Source: Granulicella sibirica (GTDB lineage Bacteria; Acidobacteriota; Terriglobia; Terriglobales; Acidobacteriaceae). Taken from it: a DNA stretch of 64,000 nt. Below are positions 18,545-27,478 of this stretch, piece by piece. Position numbers and translations under genes: made by a program. The DNA lies in assembly GCF_004115155.1 (NCBI RefSeq), contig NZ_RDSM01000001.1, positions 1,550,001-1,614,000 on the forward strand, read 5' to 3'. Position 1 is the stretch's first letter; each line of letters opens with the position of its first letter. The notes under the pieces were generated by a model that was not told the DNA's origin, made no database searches, and saw only the letters and a list, made by a program, of their open reading frames with translations.

Positions 18545-19408
18545 ATGCCGTCCTTTGCCCCCCCTCTTCGTCTCAAGATTTCCCCCTCGACGGCGCTCCT
18601 CCTCGCTGCTCTTTGTGCTGCCCCCAGCCTCTCGTACGCCCAACAAACCGACCCGGCCACCGCGCCCGTTCTGATCGCATCCTCTGAAAAGCCCCTGGAC
18701 AATCCCCTCCCCGACGCCCCCTCCGTCACCCTGCAAGACCAGCAGGAGCCACAGTCTTCCTCCTCCAATCCAAGTTCTTCGAACCCAAAACAGACCGAGC
18801 AGGGCCCGCCCCCCGGCGAGCCCGTCCAGACCGGCCGCATCCTCTTCATCATGCCGAACTTCCGCTCCGTCTCCGCCGACGAGAAACTCCCGCCCCAGAC
18901 CGCCAAGCAGAAGTTCCTCATCGCCGGGAAGGACACCTTCGACTACTCCTCCTTCTTCATCGCCGGCATTCAGGCCGGCTTCGCCATGAATGGCGCTTCC
19001 TACCCCGAGTTCCACCAGGGAGCCAAGGGCTACGCCCGCTACTACTGGCACACCCTGGCCGACACCGTCGACGAAAACTTCATGGTCGGCGGCGCCGGCC
19101 CAGCCATCTTCCACTCGGATAATCGCTTCTACACCCTCGGCCACGGTGGATTCCTGAAGCGGGCAGGATACGCCGTCTCCCGCGTCGCCATCACTCGAAC
19201 CGACGCCGGCGACCCCACCTTCAACTTCTCCGAGATCATCGGCGCCGGCGCTGCCTCGGGACTCTCCTCCACCTACTACCCCACCCGCTACCGCACCTGG
19301 ACCAAAGTCGGCCAGAAGTGGCTCACCAGCATGATCATCGACGGAGCCAACTTCACCCTCAAGGAGTTCTGGCCCGACATCAACCAGAAGCTCTTCCACA
19401 CTCACTAG
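18545..19408 (+). CDS. Exported protein of unknown function
   Basis: I do not recognise a named family. An N-terminal signal peptide ends near SYAQQ, followed by a Pro/Ser/Gln-rich linker to about residue 95. The globular part contains RILFIMPNFRSVSADEKLPP, DTFDYSSFFIAGIQAGFAM, FHQGAKGYARYYWHTLAD and NFSEIIGAGAASGLSSTYYP, with conserved-looking aromatic residues and amphipathic helices. It resembles exported acidobacterial proteins of unknown role, perhaps outer-membrane associated. The start is uncertain: ATG at 18545 or TTG at 18527, neither with a clear ribosome-binding site. It precedes the FHA phosphatase gene by 24 bases, so the two may be co-transcribed. Confidence 0.7.
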   Translation: MPSFAPPLRLKISPSTALLLAALCAAPSLSYAQQTDPATAPVLIASSEKPLDNPLPDAPSVTLQDQQEPQSSSSNPSSSNPKQTEQGPPPGEPVQTGRILFIMPNFRSVSADEKLPPQTAKQKFLIAGKDTFDYSSFFIAGIQAGFAMNGASYPEFHQGAKGYARYYWHTLADTVDENFMVGGAGPAIFHSDNRFYTLGHGGFLKRAGYAVSRVAITRTDAGDPTFNFSEIIGAGAASGLSSTYYPTRYRTWTKVGQKWLTSMIIDGANFTLKEFWPDINQKLFHTH

Positions 19409-19432
19409 CCCACTCGCCCTAAAATAGCCGAG

Positions 19433-20911
19433 ATGAGTGTAGCCACCTACGTTCCCGCCCTGAGCTACGCCACCCCCGACGGCGAAAGCCGCATCCTGCT
19501 CGACCGCCCCTCCACCACCATCGGTCGCTCCCCCACCCAGGATCTCGTCCTCCCCGAATCCTTCGTCTCCCGTCAGCACGCCCTCATCTCCCGCGAGGGC
19601 CACACCTACGAACTCATCGACCAGAACAGCACCCACGGCACCTACCTCAACGGTGCCCGCATCCAGCGCGCCGCCCTCAACCCCGGCGACACCATCCAGT
19701 GCGGCTCCCCCAACGCGCCCAAGCTCCGCTTCCACCTTCAGCGCACCGGCGAGTCCGGCATCTCTTTCCTCCCTACCCCCGTCAGCGACCTCCTCTCCAC
19801 CCTCAGCAACTTCCAGCCACCCGATGACGCCACCCCCGCCGGCCCCCTCGAACAGCTCAACTTCCTCCTCAGCGCCGCCCGCCAGCTCAACGCCGGCGGT
19901 GCCATCGACGACATCCTCCGAGCGCTCCTCCAGCTCACCCTCAAACTCACCGGAGTCGAGCGCGGCTTCGTCTTCCTCCGCAAGGACGGCGAAATGCACC
20001 TCGCCCTCGGCCTCCACGCCAACGGAGACCCCGTCGAAGAGGACGCCACCGTCTCCCGCCGCGCCATAGCCCGCGCCATCGAGAGCGAGTCCAACTTCCT
20101 CATCAGCGACACCATGACCGACCACAGCGCCTCCGCCTGGGCCAGCGTCATGGTGAACAAGATCCGCTCCATCTACTGCCTTCCCCTCCGCAAGCGCACC
20201 GCCCCCGGCGAGCCCGACCACCTCCTCGGCCTCCTCTACCTCGACAGCCAGCTCAAGCCCGGAAACCTCAGCGAGGTCGACCACCAGCTCCTCGACGCCG
20301 TCGCCACCGAGGCCGCCGCCCTCCTCCACAACGTCCTCCTCGCCGACGCCGAAAACTTCGCCCGCAAGGCCCGCGAAGAGCTCGCCATCGCCGCCCAGAT
20401 CCACACCAGCCTCATGTCGATCAAGCTCCCCGTCCTCCCCTACGCCGTCCTCAAGGGCCGCAGCAAGCCCTGCCACGACATCGGCGGAGATTTCTACGAC
20501 GCCGTCGCCTTGACCTCGGCCTCCGGCGAACACGACTGCGTCTGCGTCACCATGGCCGACGTCTCCGGCAAGGGAGTCTCCGCGGCCATCGTCGCAGCCA
20601 CCCTCCAGGGCATCATCCACGCCCTCATGCTCACCCGCCAGAGCCTCCCCGAGATCGCCGCCCTCCTCAATCAGTTCCTCTGCACCCGTCAGGTCGGCAA
20701 GTACGCCACAATGGTGATGCTCAAGCTCTACCCCGACGGACGCCTCGAGTACCTCAACTGCGGCCACATCCAACCCGTCCTGGTCCATGGCGAAGGCCCC
20801 ACCCGCCAACTCCGCCGCCTCGAAGACTCGAACCTCGTCGTCGGCCTGATCGACACCGCCACCTACGACTCCACCTTTTCCACGTCCGCCCCAACGAGCG
20901 CATCCTCTTAA
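19433..20911 (+). CDS. FHA-GAF-SpoIIE (RsbU-like) protein phosphatase, frameshifted near its end
   Basis: Signalling phosphatase. An N-terminal FHA domain (residues about 20-110; TIGRSPTQDLVL, SRQHALISREG, NSTHGTYLNG) should bind phosphothreonine proteins. A GAF domain follows (about 145-300). The PP2C/SpoIIE catalytic domain starts near residue 325 with IGGDFYDAVA and MADVSGKGVSAA, whose aspartates bind metal. The reading frame breaks at a TTTT run (20876-20879), after which it runs 11 more codons and stops. The missing end, NERILLSTDGVTEAENP onward, continues in the next frame to 21096. Without it the last metal-binding Asp of the PP2C fold is lost. The closely similar gene at 57061-58749 is intact and shows what the end should look like. 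Sequencing error, slippage or a real mutation are all possible. Confidence 0.85.
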   Translation: MSVATYVPALSYATPDGESRILLDRPSTTIGRSPTQDLVLPESFVSRQHALISREGHTYELIDQNSTHGTYLNGARIQRAALNPGDTIQCGSPNAPKLRFHLQRTGESGISFLPTPVSDLLSTLSNFQPPDDATPAGPLEQLNFLLSAARQLNAGGAIDDILRALLQLTLKLTGVERGFVFLRKDGEMHLALGLHANGDPVEEDATVSRRAIARAIESESNFLISDTMTDHSASAWASVMVNKIRSIYCLPLRKRTAPGEPDHLLGLLYLDSQLKPGNLSEVDHQLLDAVATEAAALLHNVLLADAENFARKAREELAIAAQIHTSLMSIKLPVLPYAVLKGRSKPCHDIGGDFYDAVALTSASGEHDCVCVTMADVSGKGVSAAIVAATLQGIIHALMLTRQSLPEIAALLNQFLCTRQVGKYATMVMLKLYPDGRLEYLNCGHIQPVLVHGEGPTRQLRRLEDSNLVVGLIDTATYDSTFSTSAPTSASS

Positions 20912-21096
20912 GCACGGACGGCGTAACCGAAGCCGAAAACCCCGAAGGCATCCCTTTCGGCGACGCCGGCTTCGACCTCATAGCCCACGACCCCCTCGAA
21001 ACCATCTTTACCCACATCACCCACTACCAACACCCTAACGAACCCCAGGACGACTGCACCCTGCTGGAGATTCGCTACGAGACGGCAAGCGCTTAG
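20880..21096 (+). pseudogene. Displaced 3' end of the FHA-GAF-SpoIIE phosphatase
   Basis: Reading from the FHVRPNERILLSTDGVTEAE segment in the frame next to the upstream gene, this stretch encodes the last part of the PP2C domain, with STDGVTEAE (metal-binding Asp) and the DDCTLLEIRY ending that matches SDDVTLLLVRY in the intact paralogue. It ends at TAG 21094-21096. It has no start codon or ribosome-binding site of its own. Together with the upstream frame it would form a phosphatase of about 554 residues, near the paralogue's 562. Confidence 0.8.
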
Positions 21097-21168
21097 ACCG
21101 GAACCGAGGAACTCCATGGACGCAATGAGCCATTTCTCCTGCGAAGCCGGATGTCAGGTGAATAGAGC

Positions 21169-22170
21169 TTAGGATTTCCGTCGAGCACGATAGAGAGTCA
21201 GCGCCTGACTTAAGAGCGGCGCCGGCAGACGTAGGATGGCTTTTTCCAAACCACCATGGTGCAACCTCGCCGCGGCCTCTCTTGCTTGAGCGAAGTGACC
21301 TCTAAGCAGAAAACCCCTGGCAAGCTGTTTGTTCAACCCCTCCACGATCGCATGCATCTCCTCCCCGTGCTCACGAACAAAGACTTCGTCGGTGGCCCAC
21401 GTGCGGCTGATGATTAGGAGCCGCGCGGTTGCGACTTGAATGGAATCCGCGTCGGTCAACCTTGGTCCTCCGTGAGCCCGTTGGAGTGCCGTGTCGACGT
21501 CGAGATAGGCGCATGGACCCAGCCGTGTCAGGCGCGCGAAGCATTCGCATTCTTCCCATGTAGGCAAACCTATTCCAAAGCGAAACGCCTCACCGGCCAG
21601 GCTGCGGCGTGCAAGCACGGTATTTACATTGATGTAATTGGTGTGGAGCTGGTTCCGATACATGCTCCCGATGTGCACGGGGACGTCTGCAACTCCTGGA
21701 AGGAGGGGTATGAGCGCCGAACACGGCTGCCCCGCGCCGAGAATCTCATCCCATCCCCTCGAATCCTCATGCCACTGCTTCCCCCAGGCATGCTCAATCG
21801 AGCCATCGGGAAATAATTGGCCGAAGTTCGAAAAGGAGAACACCAGGTCCCTGCGTGTCTCCATGAGTGTCCTCTGCTTATCCAGACGACTCGGTAACCA
21901 CTCATCATCGGAATCGGCGAAGCCTACCAGATCGTGGGTCGCTGCCTCAACTCCAACGTTGCGAGCAGCTCCTGCCCCTCCGTTGGGGACCCGAAGGTAA
22001 CGCACTTCACGCTCAAATTCGGATGGCACGCGCGAGGTGTCATCGGTCGAACCATCGTCCACGACAATGATCTCGTCCTTCGGGGTCGTCGCCTCGATGA
22101 CCGTTTGAATTGCGCGGCGTAATAACGCAGCTCTGTTATACGTCGGAATGACGACACTAATGCTTTCCAT
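21169..22170 (-). CDS. Glycosyltransferase family 2
   Basis: GT-A fold glycosyltransferase transferring a sugar from a nucleotide donor, probably in surface polysaccharide assembly. The N-terminus MESISVVIPTYNRAALLRRA followed by IIVVDDGSTDDT is the GT2 signature. GFADSDDEW supplies the DxD metal site. The ATG at 22170 has GAGG nine bases upstream and starts right at the domain; an in-frame start at 22224 adds 18 residues. The C-terminal half is helical and unlike any named subfamily I can place. Base composition is lower in GC than the flanking genes, and no other polysaccharide operon genes adjoin except the divergent acyltransferase-like gene. Confidence 0.85.
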   Translation of the reverse strand: MESISVVIPTYNRAALLRRAIQTVIEATTPKDEIIVVDDGSTDDTSRVPSEFEREVRYLRVPNGGAGAARNVGVEAATHDLVGFADSDDEWLPSRLDKQRTLMETRRDLVFSFSNFGQLFPDGSIEHAWGKQWHEDSRGWDEILGAGQPCSALIPLLPGVADVPVHIGSMYRNQLHTNYINVNTVLARRSLAGEAFRFGIGLPTWEECECFARLTRLGPCAYLDVDTALQRAHGGPRLTDADSIQVATARLLIISRTWATDEVFVREHGEEMHAIVEGLNKQLARGFLLRGHFAQAREAAARLHHGGLEKAILRLPAPLLSQALTLYRARRKS

Positions 22171-22431
22171 GGCTCGTTGCCTCACCCACTCACCGCGATA
22201 CTTTGCCTTGGCCTCGTCACTCATCGCATACGTTCAATGCACACTATCTCACGCCGGAAGAGCTTTGTTCCGGCTCGTCAATCGCCGGACTTTGCACTCG
22301 AGATCAGTAGAAAGTTCCGAAAACAGATAACCGTTGTGTAGTCTTCGCTTGATTCCCTTCCTTGCAATCTTCGGAAACTGGTATACGATCACTCGCAGTC
22401 TGAATCCGACAGAGGAATCTTTATCAAATCT

Positions 22432-23583
22432 ATGTTGAACGTGGAATGGCACAAAGGGGTTAATGGGCTCAGATTCCTAAAGAAGGATTGGTGTGAATTG
22501 GCTGTGGGTGCTCCGCTGTTTGCTCGCTACGAGTGGAATCTGGCTGCGGCGATGCATCTTGCAGGAGACGCGCAAAGCGTTTGGTTCTGCCGGGTGTCGG
22601 ATGCCAACGGTCGTCCGTTGTCGATCATTCCCGTAATCCCGGCAACCGCAGCGGTTAGACCCTTTGGTGAGGTAAAAGCCCTGACACTTGGCTTTGATCA
22701 TCAGTTGGCGGCATTCGACTTCCCCCTGGCCCCTGACTCCAATGTTGCTGAGGTTGGCGCCGCCGTCCTTAAAGCATTCAAAGGCCACCCGTATAAGTGG
22801 ACAGTCATCTCATGGCCGCGAGTGATGGCAGACAGCAACGCTGCCAGACTCGCCCTCGCGCTCAATCCCCAGTGGACAAACATCACCCCATCGCAAGGAT
22901 GCAGCACCTTCCACACTCGAAGCACACCGGGTCCCGTGGGCGAAGTTGTCTTCTCCTTGAAGTCAGGGCGGCTCCGAAGAAATCTCGCGAACCGTACGAG
23001 ACGCCTGGAGAAGCATGGCCCGATATCGATGAAGATGGCTCGGGCGGAAGGCAACATAGATTCTTTCTTTGATGAATTCCTACGCTTGGAATCCTCTGGA
23101 TGGAAGGGAGAAAGCGGAACCAGGACGGCAATAGCGCTGGTTCCCACCGCTAAAGCCTTCTACCGTTCGCTGCTCGCCGAATCCGACCCATCCTTTGAGA
23201 CAGACATAGCCTTGATGTACTCCGGAGAAAAGGCCGTCGCAGGCCAATTCGTGATTAGGACGGCAGGGTGGGAGCATCTTTACAAAATTGGCCATGACGA
23301 CGCCTTCAATGAGTTTTCGCCCGGCAGACTTTTACTGCTACGCGTAATTGAACGTGCAATCGGGCTCGGCGAAATCGATCGAGTCAGCCTTGTCACAGGT
23401 CTCGACTGGCACGAGGAATGGGAACCGGCTCTGGAACCAACTCTCCAGATCCATATCTTTCGCTCAAAATGGCGTCCGGTGGTGGTTCGTCTTGGAAGGT
23501 ACCTTCTGGCGGAGTACCGAAGAAGGCGCAGCCGAACAGGATCGCAAAGCACGCAGACGGTTGCTACACCCGGTCATGAATAA
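22432..23583 (+). CDS. CelD/FemAB-like GNAT acyltransferase
   Basis: Protein of 383 residues with the arrangement of the Acetyltransf_6 (CelD/BcsL, FemAB-like) group, which is common in exopolysaccharide clusters. The central region has LRRNLANRTRRLEKHGP, typical of the basic helix before the second GNAT half. The C-terminal half has a conserved-looking core, FVIRTAGWEHLYKIGHDDAF followed by EFSPGRLLL, the acyl-CoA-site region of this family. No signal or membrane segment is present. It lies divergent from the glycosyltransferase, shares its lower GC content, and probably modifies a polysaccharide or lipid-linked sugar. The acceptor is unknown. Confidence 0.75.
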   Translation: MLNVEWHKGVNGLRFLKKDWCELAVGAPLFARYEWNLAAAMHLAGDAQSVWFCRVSDANGRPLSIIPVIPATAAVRPFGEVKALTLGFDHQLAAFDFPLAPDSNVAEVGAAVLKAFKGHPYKWTVISWPRVMADSNAARLALALNPQWTNITPSQGCSTFHTRSTPGPVGEVVFSLKSGRLRRNLANRTRRLEKHGPISMKMARAEGNIDSFFDEFLRLESSGWKGESGTRTAIALVPTAKAFYRSLLAESDPSFETDIALMYSGEKAVAGQFVIRTAGWEHLYKIGHDDAFNEFSPGRLLLLRVIERAIGLGEIDRVSLVTGLDWHEEWEPALEPTLQIHIFRSKWRPVVVRLGRYLLAEYRRRRSRTGSQSTQTVATPGHE

Positions 23584-23708
23584 CGATACTCATAGACGGG
23601 TGCCCGCGAAGCAATCGGAAACCCAGGCAGCGCACCCGCTACTTAAACCCCAGCCGCGCGAGCCTCTCAGCTAGCTACACTCCACCACTCCGCCGGTACG
23701 TGACTCCC

Positions 23709-26700
23709 TCAGGGCTTGCTCACCTCCATCTGGTTGTCGTCCGACACCCGATCGATGAGCTTGTTGTAAGGATCGATCCCCGCGAACGTCGGCGCTTCAT
23801 CCACAACGATCTCGAACGTCTGCTGCGCCTGCATGATCTTCTCTTTCTTCAAATAAAGCTGCTTTTCATGGGCCTTCTTGCCCGAAAACACCCCAATATC
23901 GATGTAATCTGCAAGCGGCATGGGAGTCTCATTTCCATTGCCGTCCGCCTTGACCTTCCTGGCCTGCACAGTAAGCGTCACCTTGTACTTCTTATCCGGC
24001 GTCTGCACATAACTCGCGCTAACAGCTTTGTTATCGTAGAGAACGATATTCTCAAACGCATCTGTAATGTAATACTGCAACTCCGCCGGAGTAGCCGCCC
24101 GCAGTGCATCCACGAAGTGCCGCGTATCCGGATAAGGAACATCCTGGTTATCAGTCGCATTCGCGTAGCGATACTGCATCAGGAAGCTACGCAGAGCAGC
24201 ATTCAGCTTGTCTTCCCCAATGTAATCAGAAAGTGCGTAGAGAACGACGGAACCCTTCTGATACCAGACGTATTGCTCATTCTGAACAAGAACAAGTGGG
24301 TTCTCGTGGCGAATCTCCCCGGAACGCCCACGCAGATAGCCATCAAGCTCATGCGAGAGGAACTTGCGCATGTTCTCCGTCCCATACTTCTTCTCCATCA
24401 CCCGCAGCGCCGAATACTCCGCAAGCGATTCGGACATCATGTTCGAACCTTCTACCTGGCCACCGATCAGTTGGTGGGCCCACCACTGGTGGGCAAGCTC
24501 GTGCGCAGTAACGAAGTAGGCGAAGTCGATATCTTCAGGCTTTTCAGTGCGCTCGATGAAGCCGATGGCCTCTGAAAAAGGCACGGTGTTTGGGAACGAC
24601 TGCGCGAATGTCCGATACCGCGGGAACTCCAGAATGCGGTACTGCTTGAACTGGAACGGGCTGAAGTTCTTCTCGTAATACGCAAAGCCCGCCTTGGACG
24701 CCTCGATCATGTCGTCCACGTCGAATTTGTGGGCCGGGATGTGATAGACCTCGATGTTGATCGGACCGGCCGTCCCGGGATACACAACTCGCTTTACGTC
24801 GTAGCGGGCTGAGATGAAGTTGAAGAAGTCGAGCGTCTTCACCTGGCCCATATCGTAGGTGAAATAATGACGGCCATCCTTGTGCCAATCGGTCTGCAGA
24901 TAGCCCGGAGCGACAGCTATCTGCGGCTTGCCTTCGGAGTCAGAATCCGATGTGCTGACGGTGGCACGGAAGCTGATCCAATCAGAATGTGTCGTGAAGA
25001 GGTTCGTAACAGAACCGAGAGGATCGCCGCGATGCGGCAACAGTTCGAGCTCTCCGAGCTTCTCTTCACGGCGGCGGCGCGGATCGTCTAACTCGACGCC
25101 CGAATCGTAACCGATCGTGGGAAAGTAGCCGGAGTCGAAGAAGGTGCCGGAGTACGCGAACTCAGGCCGCTCGTGTCCATCCTTGAAGCCGCGGCTGATG
25201 TGCTGCACGTTGAAGGTCATGTTGACCGTCTCGCCGGGCGCAAGCGGCGTATCGAACTGATAGATGGTGTAGACGTGTGTCGGGCTGGTCGACACGATAT
25301 GAAATGGGCGATCGAACTGGACCTTCGATACGGATGGCTGAAGATCGATGGAGCCGAAGGCAGCGGCGTGGGCGTCGGAGAGGTGTATCTGCGAGATCGG
25401 GCCAGACGTCTTGTTCTGGAGCAGGAAGTGGCCGTCGCCTGTGAAGGACCGGCGCTCGGGAAAGATGTCGATGTTGGCATCGACGGCGATGATCTTGGGC
25501 ATCGGCTGATGCTCGTATTTCCTATAAGCGCGTTCGTAGTCGGCCTGGATCACGCGGCCTTGCTTCGCGCTGATAAACGGGTTCAAGACGTGGGCGTTAT
25601 AGAAAAACCATGCCCCGCTGCCAAGCGTCACGAGTACGAGGAAGATACCCGCAGGCAATAGCCCCGGCGCGCGCTGGAGAGCGACCTTCAGACGCGCGGC
25701 CCACCCGTCTTCAGAGCCTCGACGGGCCAGTGCAATGGAGACGACGCCAAGGACGCTGACGAAGCCAAGCCAGTAGATCGTCGACCATATCAGCGCAGGG
25801 ACGAAGTGTCCGTAGCGGTTCATATCCGAGTAAGTCACGGAAGTGGTGTTGCCGAGGAGGTAGAGCGTGTTCTCCCAGCCGAAGCTTTGCAGGATAGGAG
25901 TAATCACGAAGATGGCGATGACGATGCCATGACCGATGAACTTGTTCGAGACAACCGCCTGTACGAAGAGAGCGATGAGAACGAAGATTAAAACCTGGGG
26001 GAAGACAACGAGATAGAGTTCCTGTGCATATTGGATCAGCTCGAAGTGGTAGTAACCCGCCACTGTCTGCATAATGATGCCGCAGAAGCCGGCAACCGTG
26101 AGCAGGACGAGCTCAACGAAGCAGAGGGCCGCCAGCTTCGAGAACCAGTCGGTCGTCTCGCGCATGGGGAGCGCATCGTGGATGCCGGAGAAGCGCGTAT
26201 CGCGTTCACGCCAGATGAGTTCGGCCGCATAGAGCGTCGCGACGATGTAGAAGAAGAGGCTCGCTCCGCCCTCCACCGCCTGAAGCATTAAATAAGTAAC
26301 GGGCCAACTAACCGAACCATCCCTTCGGCCGGCGAAGTGGCCGTTGTTCAGGCTGAGCGCTGCCATCAGCACGAGGATTCCCCAGAAAGGAACCTCGTGA
26401 ACGATGTTCGAGATACGGATGCGTGTGAGCGAGACGAACTGCGCGAAAGACGTGCCGGAGCCGAAGATCTGCGTAACGCGGGGTAAAGGGATGGCGACAA
26501 GCGAGCGGCGAGGCTTGGCGGTTTCTTCCTGCTCACGCTGAAGATTGGCGCGCTTGCTGCTTGCCTTTGCGGTAAGCGATTCCACCGACATGGGAAAGAG
26601 CTTCCAGACGGCGAGCAGGCTCAGCAGCCCAATGCTGCTCCACAGGAGGCGGTTGTAGAGGAAGACGCCCGTCCAGGAGTAAAGCAGCGTGTTCTTCTCG

Positions 26701-27392
26701 ATGACCGTCCAATAGCGGGTGATGGCGTCGTTGTAGAGGAAGCCGATGGGATCGAGGATGCCGGACCAGAAGTGTTCGAGCGAGCGCGTGGCGGAGAAGG
26801 CATTCACGCCAATGATGTAGATCATAAAGATCGCCGCGCCCTGCAGGTACACGATGAAGATCCTGCGAGAGAGAGCCGCGACGAGAAAGAACAGCGATCC
26901 AAGAAAAAAGATCTGAACGACCGCCACCGAGAAGAATGGCTGCAGATACCAGAAGAGATGGTTCGGTCCGATGCGGGAGTGATCCGCCCAGGGCGCAAAC
27001 GTCCCGATAAACCCACCGAAGATCATCCCCGAGAATGCAAAGACAGTGGCGACGAACGACCCCGCCCACCGCCCACCAAGATAAGCAAACTTGGAGATGG
27101 GCTTGGTGAAGAGGATCTGGATCGTGTCGCGCTGAAAGTCGCGCAGGATCGATGTGCCGAAGATGGCGGCGATCACGATCACGCCGAAGAAGCTGGCGCC
27201 GATGTAGTTATAGGTGTTGGCATATGGCCCATTGAGGAGGATCTTGCCATTCGCATTCCCAATAGGGCCGAAGCTCTCGCTGGCGATGCAAAGGAACTCA
27301 AAGGTGAACCAGAGCAGGAAGTAAACGTAGGTGGAAACGCTCTTCGCACGGAACTTCAGCTCGAAGGTAAAGAACTCCCAGAATTGGGTCAT
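23709..27392 (-). CDS. ABC-2 permease fused to M1-family metallopeptidase
   Basis: Fusion of 1227 residues. The first half is membrane-embedded, with about a dozen hydrophobic segments between residues 15 and 600 and the ABC-2 permease look (RDFQRDTIQILFTKPISKFAY). Two permease-like sets appear to be in tandem, the second starting near residue 310 after a charged linker. From about residue 640 the protein is an extracytoplasmic M1-type aminopeptidase: HELAHQWWAH (H964, E965, H968) and ESLAEY provide the zinc ligands and the downstream Glu. The gene follows its ATPase gene by 86 bases. Such fusions are known in Acidobacteriota and Bacteroidota. They may extract or process peptides at the membrane, but the substrate is not established. 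Confidence 0.88.
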   Translation of the reverse strand: MTQFWEFFTFELKFRAKSVSTYVYFLLWFTFEFLCIASESFGPIGNANGKILLNGPYANTYNYIGASFFGVIVIAAIFGTSILRDFQRDTIQILFTKPISKFAYLGGRWAGSFVATVFAFSGMIFGGFIGTFAPWADHSRIGPNHLFWYLQPFFSVAVVQIFFLGSLFFLVAALSRRIFIVYLQGAAIFMIYIIGVNAFSATRSLEHFWSGILDPIGFLYNDAITRYWTVIEKNTLLYSWTGVFLYNRLLWSSIGLLSLLAVWKLFPMSVESLTAKASSKRANLQREQEETAKPRRSLVAIPLPRVTQIFGSGTSFAQFVSLTRIRISNIVHEVPFWGILVLMAALSLNNGHFAGRRDGSVSWPVTYLMLQAVEGGASLFFYIVATLYAAELIWRERDTRFSGIHDALPMRETTDWFSKLAALCFVELVLLTVAGFCGIIMQTVAGYYHFELIQYAQELYLVVFPQVLIFVLIALFVQAVVSNKFIGHGIVIAIFVITPILQSFGWENTLYLLGNTTSVTYSDMNRYGHFVPALIWSTIYWLGFVSVLGVVSIALARRGSEDGWAARLKVALQRAPGLLPAGIFLVLVTLGSGAWFFYNAHVLNPFISAKQGRVIQADYERAYRKYEHQPMPKIIAVDANIDIFPERRSFTGDGHFLLQNKTSGPISQIHLSDAHAAAFGSIDLQPSVSKVQFDRPFHIVSTSPTHVYTIYQFDTPLAPGETVNMTFNVQHISRGFKDGHERPEFAYSGTFFDSGYFPTIGYDSGVELDDPRRRREEKLGELELLPHRGDPLGSVTNLFTTHSDWISFRATVSTSDSDSEGKPQIAVAPGYLQTDWHKDGRHYFTYDMGQVKTLDFFNFISARYDVKRVVYPGTAGPINIEVYHIPAHKFDVDDMIEASKAGFAYYEKNFSPFQFKQYRILEFPRYRTFAQSFPNTVPFSEAIGFIERTEKPEDIDFAYFVTAHELAHQWWAHQLIGGQVEGSNMMSESLAEYSALRVMEKKYGTENMRKFLSHELDGYLRGRSGEIRHENPLVLVQNEQYVWYQKGSVVLYALSDYIGEDKLNAALRSFLMQYRYANATDNQDVPYPDTRHFVDALRAATPAELQYYITDAFENIVLYDNKAVSASYVQTPDKKYKVTLTVQARKVKADGNGNETPMPLADYIDIGVFSGKKAHEKQLYLKKEKIMQAQQTFEIVVDEAPTFAGIDPYNKLIDRVSDDNQMEVSKP

Positions 27393-27478
27393 AAGACTTT
27401 CTCCTCGGTGCGGGTCCTGAGGAGGGCGGCATCAAGAGCCCTCACTGTGTCAGGGGCACGGCAAAAGGTGATCCGCGG

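Noticed and set aside
18539..20809. A 756-codon open frame antisense to the exported protein and FHA phosphatase genes
   Set aside because: It is Gly/Glu/Val-rich, a usual by-product of C-ending codons on the sense strand, and both sense genes have clear domains.
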